Shown: positions 1 to 5,355 of the stretch, piece by piece
How positions within the stretch are numbered: position 1 is the stretch's first letter
How the letters are laid out: each line of letters begins with the position of its first letter
From: Alkaliphilus sp.
Lineage (GTDB): Bacteria; Bacillota; Clostridia; Peptostreptococcales; Natronincolaceae
Reading direction: 5' to 3'
Assembly (NCBI GenBank): GCA_023230535.1
Contig: JALNXC010000113.1
Coordinates: 1-5,467, forward strand
Length of the DNA stretch: 5,467 bases
Position numbers and translations under genes: made by a program
Notes under the pieces: generated by a model
Told to the model about the DNA's origin: nothing
Database searches by the model: none
What the model saw: the letters and a program-made list of their open reading frames with translations, nothing else

Positions 1-217
1 ACACCGCTACCGTAGAATTTTTTATTTCATCAGCTATGGCTTGAACCGATTCAAAATCCCCTTCCGATGCTGCTGCAAATCCGGCTTCTATAACATCTAC
101 CCCCAATCTCTGCAGTTGTTTAGCTAAAATCAATTTTTCCCTCTTATTCATGCTACAGCCCGGTGACTGCTCTCCATCCCTCAAGGTTGTATCGAAAAAA
201 CTTATTTTCTTGCCCAT
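1..217 (-). CDS. leuA: 2-isopropylmalate synthase, N-terminal part (cut by window edge)
   Basis: This is the first 72 codons of a gene that continues beyond the left edge. LeuA condenses acetyl-CoA with 2-ketoisovalerate, the first committed step of leucine synthesis, in the cytoplasm. The protein begins MGKKISFFDTTLRDGEQSPG, which is the signature of the DRE-TIM/HMGL-like family: the Arg and Asp of TLRDGEQ bind the keto acid and the divalent metal. It continues with CSMNKREKLILAKQL and GVDVIEAGFAAASEGDFESV, the usual first barrel elements of LeuA. Homocitrate and citramalate synthases share this motif, but the SPGCSMN stretch and the T-box leader upstream favour LeuA. The start at 217 is chosen because AAGGAGG lies at 226-232, 8 nt upstream. 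An ATG at 222-224 is in another frame. Transcription comes from the promoter near 652-681 through the T-box leader. Confidence 0.93.
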   Translation of the reverse strand, partial: MGKKISFFDTTLRDGEQSPGCSMNKREKLILAKQLQRLGVDVIEAGFAAASEGDFESVQAIADEIKNSTVAV

Positions 218-361
218 TTTCCATTCCTCCTTATATAATAAATTTTATATGCAATTTCAGATTTTATGCCATATATGCCACGAGGACAACCCCCCACCGG
301 GTCCACAAACACCGTGATGACAGGCTCCTTCGCCAAACTATAGCCCTCGGCCCCGGCTCAA
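218..361 (-). other. Leader segment between T-box terminator and leuA, GC-rich core
   Basis: This part of the leader is transcribed only when the T-box terminator is read through. The part nearest leuA (218-280) is AT-rich and carries the ribosome binding site. The part at about 281-360 is strikingly G-rich on the transcribed strand. It contains a 12-nt stretch (289-300) that also occurs in the T-box Stem I (573-584). CGAGG near 346-350 could pair with CCTCG near 281-285, and GGAC with GTCC inside, so it may fold into one large hairpin. It matches no riboswitch that I recognise. One frame stays open through it, but it has no convincing start or ribosome binding site, so I do not call a gene. 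Confidence 0.4.
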
Positions 362-363
362 AT

Positions 364-408
364 AAAAAATCCCTCGCCTCTATAAGTATCAACTTATAGG
401 GACGAAGG
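364..408 (-). terminator. T-box regulated intrinsic terminator
   Basis: The arms 393-408 and 371-386 pair over 16 positions with one C-A mismatch and two G-T pairs, around a 6-nt loop (387-392). On the transcribed strand a run of six T (364-369) follows. The 5' arm includes CCCTA (397-401) and CTTCG (403-407), the same bases that the antiterminator needs. The two folds are therefore mutually exclusive, as expected for T-box attenuation. Confidence 0.9.
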
Positions 409-630
409 ATATTATCTTCGTGTTACCACCCTAATTCGCAGTAAACTGCCTCTCTCCCGAACTACCATCCGGTATCCATATAACGGTGGAACCCGTCTCA
501 ACCTACTTATTATATATGTTCGGCCGAGAAGCTCAGAAACTAGTATTACATACCGCTTTGATGCCGGTTCACACCCCCCACCGGCTCTCTGAAACCAAGG
601 CTTTGGTATCTTTCTTTTCATCATCGCTCT
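364..630 (-). promoter_or_regulatory. T-box riboswitch controlling leuA (probably tRNA-Leu responsive)
   Basis: The leader RNA senses uncharged tRNA and lets transcription continue into leuA. Seen on the minus strand: the T-box core AGGGTGGTAACACG (419-432) with the tRNA-acceptor motif TGGT (425-428), whose variable base U fits discriminator A73 of tRNA-Leu. The antiterminator pairs TAGGG (429-433) with CCCTA (397-401) and CGAAG (416-420) with CTTCG (403-407). Stem I has its distal helix GCCGGT/ACCGGC (580-585 with 563-568), preceded by the AGAGAG motif (585-590). A GATGATGAA stretch (617-625) facing GA looks like the kink-turn motif. Leucine specificity is inferred from leuA. Candidate specifier codons on the 3' side of Stem I are CUA (541-543) and CUC (526-528), and the fold by eye does not decide between them. 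A short antisense frame in 412-624 is a by-product of this RNA and not a gene. Confidence 0.92.
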
Positions 631-651
631 TTTAACTTGTGATTGGAATTG

Positions 652-681
652 ATTATATACTCAACATTATATAGTTGTCAA
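652..681 (-). promoter_or_regulatory. SigA-type promoter of the leuA leader
   Basis: On the minus strand the -35 box TTGACA (676-681) and the -10 box TATAAT (652-657) both match consensus exactly, with an 18-nt spacer. Transcription should start near 645, just upstream of T-box Stem I. This gives a leader of roughly 430 nt before leuA. The strength of the promoter fits a unit that is controlled mainly by attenuation. Confidence 0.85.
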
Positions 682-776
682 GTGTTTTTCCAAATTAATG
701 TGGTTATCTTGTGATAATGTCACCTTGTAGATTAATTTGATAAAATGTCGGTATGAAAAACGAGGTGCAATATCTT

Positions 777-887
777 ATGTCACAAAAACAACTTAGCAGG
801 TATATATCGATTTCCAAATTATTTTTTTACATGTTAAACACAATATTCATAAGAATTCGGCTCACCCTTGCCTTTATTTTCATTTAA
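777..887 (+). pseudogene. Possible transposase 5' remnant
   Basis: This is a 36-codon frame opening MSQKQLSRYISISK. It has a good ribosome binding site, GAGGTG at 762-767, 9 nt before the ATG at 777. The opening resembles the usual first residues of ISNCY/IS1202-like transposases (M-S-Q-K-E-L-x-R-Y-x-V-I-x-K), which lead into a helix-turn-helix. After about residue 14 the resemblance stops and a hydrophobic tail follows to the stop. Upstream, AATGTC-type motifs recur at 697-702, 716-721 and 744-749, and GTGA-N5-TCAC (711-723) is an inverted repeat. Both could be what is left of an element end. The match is from memory of the family, not from a search. A chance short frame is possible. An in-frame ATG at 753 lacks a ribosome binding site. 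Confidence 0.3.
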
Positions 888-968
888 ACCTCACAATCTA
901 TGTATTCTAAAACTACACCCGGTTAACAATAAAATCAATATTATCAATAACAAACCGATTTTTTTCAT
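834..968 (-). pseudogene. Broken small lipoprotein gene (signal peptide and short remnant)
   Basis: From the ATG at 966-968 the frame reads MKKIGLLLIILILLLTGC and then SFRIHRL before TGA (891-893). It has a positively charged start, a hydrophobic run and the lipobox LTGC, with Cys18 as the lipidation site: a textbook lipoprotein signal peptide. AAGGGAG (978-984) is placed 9 nt upstream as ribosome binding site, and TTTACT (1025-1030) / TAAAAT (1002-1007) with a 17-nt spacer is a possible promoter. Past the TGA the same frame continues with GLNENKGKGEPNSYEYCV to a TAA at 834-836. This charged, Gly/Asn-rich stretch is typical of the linker after a lipidated Cys. I read it as a lipoprotein gene disrupted by a nonsense change and by whatever lies left of about 835. 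It could instead be a genuine 25-aa lipopeptide (891-968). Confidence 0.5.
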
Positions 969-1046
969 TCCTGTTCTCTCCCTTACATCTGATTATAAAT
1001 TATTTTATATTATAATATTGATAAAGTAAATAATATTTTTCCGGCT

Positions 1047-1088
1047 AAAAAAGACCGGCCGGCAAGCACAATCCCTGCCGGTCTTTTT
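1047..1088. terminator. Bidirectional intrinsic terminator
   Basis: AAAAAGACCGGC (1048-1059) is the perfect reverse complement of GCCGGTCTTTTT (1077-1088), enclosing 17 nt. An alternative inner register pairs CCGGCA (1059-1064) with TGCCGG (1076-1081). On the minus strand the helix ends in a run of T and would stop transcription from the beta-helix gene that ends at 1143. On the plus strand the run of five T (1084-1088) makes it usable in the other direction too, although no convincing plus-strand gene feeds into it. Confidence 0.88.
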
Positions 1089-1142
1089 CCCCAAGGCAAT
1101 ATTAAGGCAATGAATATATTATAAAAGTCTCATTTAATGTGA

Positions 1143-2813
1143 TCATATTAAAGGCAGCCAATAACAACTTGCCAACGGCAAAACAGGTGGCGGCACAATT
1201 GTGGTTCTATATCCCACAATGAAACTTTGGGGGACAGTGGCACTGGCCCACCCCGTCTCAAAAGACTGTTCCGCAATCGTATTGTTTGAACTAAATACCT
1301 CTGTTGAACCGCCGAAACTTACGTCAATTCCTATTAAACCTTTGCCTGCGGTGTTCTGAACGCTGTTGCCGACAACCTCTATGAATTTAAATATATCTAA
1401 GTCTGCCACATTTAGAAGCACGGGTACATTACCTTCGCTAATAGTTATATTGTTATTAATATACAGCTCAAAATCAGCACCCATAAATTCTTCTATTGCT
1501 AACAGATGCCGCAAGGTAAACGCAGAAGCTAATTGAGAATTATCGCTCAAAACTAATTTCCCAAGCAACCCGGGGCTTGCAAGATTCGTTATACGGACAA
1601 AAAAACATCCAACGTCTTGTGAGCCGGGAACAAAAGTATTATTAGAAATAATACTATTTCCGGAAGTTGAAGAAATTATAATGCAGGAATACCTGTTATT
1701 TGATAAGGCATTGGGAGCATAGGTAAAATTACAATTGGTTATTTGAAACTCTTTGACCGAAAGCCCTATACCAAATTCACTTACTCCTATATCACAATTA
1801 TCGACATAGATACCTGTGGCCGCAGGGTTATGAAACGCTATGGCGGTATCCGTCTCTCCCGCGGATCTTGGGTAATCCTGAACAATCTTCATGTTGCTAA
1901 AAACCACATCGGATACGGTAACATTAAACATGTAGAAGGGTGACGGTGTCAGGGAAGCAGTTATTACCGTTGTTGATGCAGTGCCTTGACCTTCAATAGT
2001 TACAGATTTATTAACGTTAATTGTATTCGTAATATTAAATGTTTCCGCATCGAGAAGCAACCGGTCACCGTTACCGGCGGCGGCAAGCGCGGCTTGAATC
2101 GTGGTATAAGTCCTAGTGGAACCAACCTGTAATGTAGCACCTGTTGGTGCAGGTATGGGTCTGACCGGAACTGCATCGGGTCTGATCTGCTTCAAATATG
2201 TTTGTCCGTTGGAAGTATCAATATAGAAATCCCCTGTTTCCCCAATACTGCAATCCGGCGCTCCAATTTCCGTAATGACATTAGTAGCCTCGGCTGTTTC
2301 ATATTGAACCTGAATAAATGGACGAAATGCAACATTACCAAAATTAACGCCTATTAGATTGATAAGATCATTTTTATATTCACGTTCGGCTTTAATCAAC
2401 ATACCATAATTTTCATAGATTCCAAGCTGCCATCCTACCATCAGGGTTGTCAAATCAATATCCAAGGTGATATTAGCTTGATTTTTAACAGCAAACAGAT
2501 TCGCGGCAACAGGAAAATAATAAGGCATATTGTCCCAGTTTACCTTATTGTCGTTGTAAGGTGTAACAATTTTATGAATTGCAAAAATCTTGGTACCGCA
2601 AGGATAAAAATTACGATGTAAATAAATTTTTAGAATCGCAGATTTGATTGAGGCACCGATAGGGATATCGGAAAAATCGAACCGCATTATTGTCCTATAT
2701 ATATTTGATCCCTGTCCTCCGACAAACAAATAACTGCTATCACTAAAATTTTCATTTCCTTTTTTGCTGCTGATAAAGGTATCAAAAACGGGATAGAGAT
2801 CTTTTGTGATCAT
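1143..2813 (-). CDS. DNRLRE-domain and right-handed beta-helix protein, probable surface or spore-layer protein
   Basis: The protein has 556 residues. Residues 7-171 look like a DNRLRE/CBM96-type beta-sandwich: DTFISS near 11, RTIMRFDFSDIP at 40-51, SAILKIYLHR at 58-67, VNWDNMP at 91-97, and a DLT...GW...NYGMLIKAE stretch at 120-143. Residues 183-208 form a linker, IGAPDCSIGETGDFYIDTSN, like those in phage tail-fibre and collagen-like stalk proteins. Residues 230-515 look like a parallel beta-helix of the pectate-lyase/NosD type: a TYTTIQAALAAAGNGDRLLL start, then short strands with Asn-rich turns (TNCNFT, SNNTF, NNNITI, NSVQN). There is no signal peptide, transmembrane segment or LPXTG anchor, so export is by another route, by mother-cell deposition on spores, or by lysis. 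No catalytic residues could be assigned. The start is supported by AAGGAG (2822-2827), 8 nt upstream. The gene stands alone, with a terminator at 1047-1088. Domain calls are by eye, and substrate or partner is unknown. Confidence 0.8.
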   Translation of the reverse strand: MITKDLYPVFDTFISSKKGNENFSDSSYLFVGGQGSNIYRTIMRFDFSDIPIGASIKSAILKIYLHRNFYPCGTKIFAIHKIVTPYNDNKVNWDNMPYYFPVAANLFAVKNQANITLDIDLTTLMVGWQLGIYENYGMLIKAEREYKNDLINLIGVNFGNVAFRPFIQVQYETAEATNVITEIGAPDCSIGETGDFYIDTSNGQTYLKQIRPDAVPVRPIPAPTGATLQVGSTRTYTTIQAALAAAGNGDRLLLDAETFNITNTINVNKSVTIEGQGTASTTVITASLTPSPFYMFNVTVSDVVFSNMKIVQDYPRSAGETDTAIAFHNPAATGIYVDNCDIGVSEFGIGLSVKEFQITNCNFTYAPNALSNNRYSCIIISSTSGNSIISNNTFVPGSQDVGCFFVRITNLASPGLLGKLVLSDNSQLASAFTLRHLLAIEEFMGADFELYINNNITISEGNVPVLLNVADLDIFKFIEVVGNSVQNTAGKGLIGIDVSFGGSTEVFSSNNTIAEQSFETGWASATVPQSFIVGYRTTIVPPPVLPLASCYWLPLI

Positions 2814-2838
2814 ATAACCAACTCCTTGACAAAATTAA

Positions 2839-2852
2839 CCATTAAATAATGG
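2839..2852. repeat. 14-bp palindrome upstream of beta-helix gene
   Basis: CCATTA and TAATGG are perfect inverted 6-bp arms around AA. The site lies 11 nt beyond the ribosome binding site of the minus-strand beta-helix gene, so it is in its 5' untranslated region or near its promoter. It could be an operator. In an AT-rich spacer a chance palindrome of this size is also possible. Confidence 0.4.
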
Positions 2853-2872
2853 CCTATTTTATATTATTCCGA

Positions 2873-2898
2873 GGTTACAACTTTGGTTACGTGACCAA
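2873..2898. promoter_or_regulatory. Possible operator: GGTTAC repeats and 16-bp near-palindrome
   Basis: TTGGTTACGTGACCAA (2883-2898) is symmetric at all but one pair of positions. GGTTAC also occurs as a direct copy 12 bp away (2873-2878 and 2885-2890), so the two copies lie on nearly the same helix face. This arrangement, 60-85 bp upstream of the beta-helix start, fits a dimeric repressor or activator site. No regulator gene in the window points to its identity. Confidence 0.35.
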
Positions 2899-3172
2899 CA
2901 GATCAAGGAAAGAAAAATCAAAATGGTAAGGTTAAATCACCAAAATTCATTTTTATGATATATAATATTAAATATAGGATATAATCACCAATAAGATGTG
3001 AGAACACAAGGCAATTGCTAAAAAGGTCCTAAATTATGGTATCTGAATGAACGAAATAAAATGAAAAATCCCTGAATGGTTAAAACCCAATCAGAAACAG
3101 TACCGCGAAAACTATCCCGGACTCAATATAATAAATTAATCTGTATAAATAATATAAAAAACAGGTGATAGA

Positions 3173-3841
3173 ATGAAAAATAACATTGTAAAATCAACAT
3201 CAGGCAAGAGATATACAATTAAAGAAGAGATTGCCAACAGTATAACTCACGGTATCGGAGTGTTGTTTGGAATTACAGCCCTGATCACCTTACTTATTTT
3301 TTCCGTTCGAAAAAAGGAGATCATATCTATTGTCTCCTTCAGTATCTACGGTTTATGCATAATATTGATGTATCTGTTTTCTACCCTATATCATAGTATC
3401 ACCAACCAAAGGACAAAAAAGATACTTCGAATATTTGACCATTCCTCCATATATTTATTTATTGCCGGAACCTACACCCCCATCGCATTGCTTGCGATGA
3501 AAGGATACTTAAGAATTATTATTTTGACAGCCGTATGGTCTATAGCCGTATTCGGTGTAATATTTAAAATAACCACCCATTCTAAAATGGACCAATTTAA
3601 AAAATTATCTTTGGCATTGTACCTGGGTATGGGGTGGATTGCGGTATTTACCATAAGACCCATAATTGCAACAACATCTACAAAATTTTTCGCATGGATT
3701 TTAGGCGGCGGTTTGATGTATACATTAGGCACCATATTTTATAGTATCAAAAAATTGCCCTATGCCCATGCAATTTGGCATATGTTTGTTTTGGGCGCCA
3801 GTGTGATTCACTTTTTGGGTATATTATTGCACCTGGTCTAA
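3173..3841 (+). CDS. trhA: Hemolysin III / TrhA-family (PAQR-like) membrane protein
   Basis: The protein has 222 residues, normal for the family, with seven hydrophobic segments at about 27-45, 50-73, 86-108, 112-132, 143-162, 170-191 and 199-220. The diagnostic family motifs are all present: EEIANSITHGIG (18-29), STLYHS (70-75), DHSSIYLFIAGTYTP (89-103), and HAIWHMFVLGASVIHF (199-214). His74, His199 and His203 correspond to the putative metal-binding site of the PAQR/CREST superfamily, and Asp89 is the conserved acidic residue. Members sit in the cytoplasmic membrane. They are called hemolysins from an early Bacillus cereus observation, and bacterial TrhA has been linked to membrane-lipid homeostasis, so haemolysis should not be assumed. 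The start is supported by AGGTG at 3163-3167, 5 nt upstream. The gene is monocistronic and converges on the MATE gene. Its last bases are copied downstream (see 3886-3915). Confidence 0.92.
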   Translation: MKNNIVKSTSGKRYTIKEEIANSITHGIGVLFGITALITLLIFSVRKKEIISIVSFSIYGLCIILMYLFSTLYHSITNQRTKKILRIFDHSSIYLFIAGTYTPIALLAMKGYLRIIILTAVWSIAVFGVIFKITTHSKMDQFKKLSLALYLGMGWIAVFTIRPIIATTSTKFFAWILGGGLMYTLGTIFYSIKKLPYAHAIWHMFVLGASVIHFLGILLHLV

Positions 3842-3848
3842 TATCTTC
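3819..3848. repeat. Imperfect 30-bp direct repeat, copy 1 (end of trhA)
   Basis: This copy covers the last codons and stop of trhA plus 7 nt beyond. It matches 3886-3915 at 28 of 30 positions, with differences at 3834 (T versus G) and 3837 (T versus C). The copies are offset by 67 bp. The sequence between them does not continue the similarity past the 30 bp. Confidence 0.85.
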
Positions 3849-3885
3849 GGCAGCGGATTAAGCGGAACGTACGACCCTCAAACAT

Positions 3886-3915
3886 GTATATTATTGCACC
3901 GGGCCTAATATCTTC
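3886..3915. repeat. Imperfect 30-bp direct repeat, copy 2 (convergent spacer)
   Basis: This is the second copy of the 3819-3848 sequence, lying between trhA and the MATE gene. It carries a copy of the trhA tail with its stop, so it may mark an old local duplication or the scar of a deleted insertion. A short inverted pair, AAGCGG (3860-3865) and CCGCTT (3919-3924), flanks it. A GC hairpin CCGGC/GCCGG with loop ATGG (3952-3965) follows. That hairpin has no T run in either direction, so I do not call a terminator in this spacer. Confidence 0.8.
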
Positions 3916-3985
3916 CCTCCGCTTTATGAATGAATCCCCTAGCATTGTACCCCGGCATGGGCCGGACTGCAGTAATAATAAAAAA

Positions 3986-5335
3986 TCACCTGGTTGCAAT
4001 TTTTCTGTCATAAATATACCTGAGAAATATGATGCTCAGCGCCAGAGATATCACTTCGGCTATGGGAAACGCCAGCCATATGAGATTTACATTTTCAAAA
4101 AATGACAATATATAGGCAGCAGGCAATAATACAAGCAATTGCCTAGAAACAGCGGTGAGCAAACTCAACAGCGCATTGCCAAAGGCCTGAAATATCGCAC
4201 TTGCCACGACACTGATACCTGCAAAAATATAACTCAAACTTATAATGCGCAGAGCCGGAACACCTATACTGAGCATATCCTCCGATGCATTAAAAAGCGC
4301 CAGTATCTTCTCGGGCAATATCTGAATCACAATCAGGCCGAAAATCATGATACAAAAAGCATAGATAATACCCAATCTGATAATCCTGATAATCCTCCCC
4401 TTGTTTCCGGCACCGTAATTAAAGGCGATGATAGGGACCATACCATTATTTAAACCGAAGACCGGCATGAATATAAAACTCTGCAATTTAAAATATATCC
4501 CGAAGACAGCAATAGCTGTGTAGGAAAACCCGTTCAGGATACTATTCATTCCATAAGTGGTAACAGAAATGATAGCCATCATAGCGATAGAAGGGATACC
4601 TACCGAATAGATATCTTTGATGATCTTTAAATCCGGCTTGAAACCCCTTGCGCTTATATTGATTTCCCTGTTTACTCTGAAATTAAAAATGATGACAAGA
4701 GTAGCTGCCGTTATTTGACCGATGACCGTTGCTATTGCCGCCCCTGCCGTTCCCATTGCAGGTATTCCGAAATGTCCGAATATAAAAATAGGGTCGAGTA
4801 TAATATTGACAATAGCACCTGCTCCCTGAGCGATCATAGTATAAAAGGTTTTTCCTGTAGACAGAAGCAATCGTTCAAATACGATATGAATAAATCTGCA
4901 AATAGACCCTATACAGATGATCCTCAAATAAGGGATGCCATATTCGATAATTGCCATGTCATCGACCTGGAACGTAAAGTAGGACCTGGAAAATAAAAGA
5001 CCGAATGCCAGAAACAAAACATAACTCAGCAATCCCAACAATATACCGTTATTGGCAACACTGTTGGCCTTTTCAATATTCTTCTCCCCGAGAGACCTGG
5101 AAAGAAAAGCATTAACCCCCACACCGGTGCCCACAGCAATGGCAATTATGAGATTTTGCACGGGAAAGACCAGAGAAACTGCGGTCAAGGCATTTTCACT
5201 GATTTGAGCTACAAATATGCTGTCTACCACATTATAGAGAGCCTCTACCAACATAGACACCATGATGGGCAATGACATATTTATCAATAATTTTTCAACA
5301 GGCATGATACCCATCTTGTTTTCTTCTGTTTGCAA
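3986..5335 (-). CDS. MATE-family multidrug efflux transporter
   Basis: The protein has 449 residues, typical for a complete 12-helix MATE antiporter in the cytoplasmic membrane, which exports cationic or other organic compounds in exchange for Na+ or H+. Family features are present in order: PVEKLLINMSLPIMVSMLVEALYNVVDSIFV opening region (12-42), GTGVGVNAFLSRSLGEKN (69-86), ILDPIFIFGHFGIPAMGTAG (179-198) leading into AAIATVIGQ, then in the second half PIIAFNYGAGN (301-311) and FQAFGNA (382-388). This is the DinF/MepA-like type that is abundant in clostridia, and the substrate cannot be read from the sequence. The start is TTG at 5333-5335, preferred because AGGAG (5344-5348) lies 8 nt upstream. 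The alternative ATG at 5312-5314 would have no good ribosome binding site. It lies 20 bp after an upstream gene, so it is probably co-transcribed with it. Confidence 0.92.
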   Translation of the reverse strand: MQTEENKMGIMPVEKLLINMSLPIMVSMLVEALYNVVDSIFVAQISENALTAVSLVFPVQNLIIAIAVGTGVGVNAFLSRSLGEKNIEKANSVANNGILLGLLSYVLFLAFGLLFSRSYFTFQVDDMAIIEYGIPYLRIICIGSICRFIHIVFERLLLSTGKTFYTMIAQGAGAIVNIILDPIFIFGHFGIPAMGTAGAAIATVIGQITAATLVIIFNFRVNREINISARGFKPDLKIIKDIYSVGIPSIAMMAIISVTTYGMNSILNGFSYTAIAVFGIYFKLQSFIFMPVFGLNNGMVPIIAFNYGAGNKGRIIRIIRLGIIYAFCIMIFGLIVIQILPEKILALFNASEDMLSIGVPALRIISLSYIFAGISVVASAIFQAFGNALLSLLTAVSRQLLVLLPAAYILSFFENVNLIWLAFPIAEVISLALSIIFLRYIYDRKIATR

Positions 5336-5343
5336 TGTCTTTT

Positions 5344-5348
5344 CTCCT
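5344..5348 (-). promoter_or_regulatory. Ribosome binding site fixing the TTG start of the MATE gene
   Basis: AGGAG on the minus strand is followed by 8 nt and then TTG (5333-5335). The next in-frame ATG is 21 nt further down, too far from this site. The spacing therefore decides for the unusual TTG start. The site lies between the upstream stop (5356-5358) and the MATE start. Confidence 0.75.
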
Positions 5349-5355
5349 CGACTAT

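Larger units (their letters stand above)
2814..3172. other. Divergent intergenic spacer (beta-helix gene / trhA)
   Basis: This spacer of about 360 bp separates two divergent genes and is strongly AT-rich on the trhA side. It holds the ribosome binding site and two palindromes of the minus-strand gene (2839-2898), a 9-nt repeat AATCACCAA (2935-2943 and 2983-2991) and the AGGTG ribosome binding site of trhA (3163-3167). Frames in it are at most about a dozen codons. TATAAT-like hexamers are present, for example at about 3127-3132 before trhA, but none has a convincing -35 partner, so I mark no promoter. No structured RNA is recognised between 2900 and 3120. Confidence 0.6.

Noticed and set aside
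220..361. Open minus-strand frame through the leader segment, running into leuA out of frame
   Set aside because: It has no ATG/GTG/TTG start with a ribosome binding site, and overlaps the leuA ribosome binding site and start in another frame. The open frame follows from the G-rich, stop-poor composition.
412..624. 70-codon minus-strand frame over the T-box leader
   Set aside because: It lies entirely within the structured T-box RNA, and its 'codons' are the conserved RNA motifs of Stem I and the antiterminator.
1093..1111. AAGGCAAT direct repeat (1093-1100 and 1104-1111)
   Set aside because: It is only 8 nt long, sits between the terminator and the end of the beta-helix gene, and has no associated structure.
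2935..2991. AATCACCAA repeated 48 bp apart before trhA
   Set aside because: A 9-nt match in AT-rich spacer without symmetry or promoter context is within chance expectation.
3838..3945. 35-codon minus-strand frame MLGDSFIKRREDIRPGAIIY... between trhA and the MATE gene
   Set aside because: It has a weak ribosome binding site and no recognised similarity. Its stop overlaps the trhA stop, and it runs through both copies of the 30-bp repeat, so an open frame by chance is the simpler reading.
3952..3965. GC hairpin CCGGC-ATGG-GCCGG as terminator for trhA or the MATE gene
   Set aside because: There is no T run after the stem in either direction. The A-rich run at 3977-3985 lies upstream of the hairpin as read in the MATE direction.
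3884..4105. 73-codon plus-strand frame beginning at the second repeat copy
   Set aside because: Its second half is antisense to the well-supported MATE gene, and it lacks a ribosome binding site.
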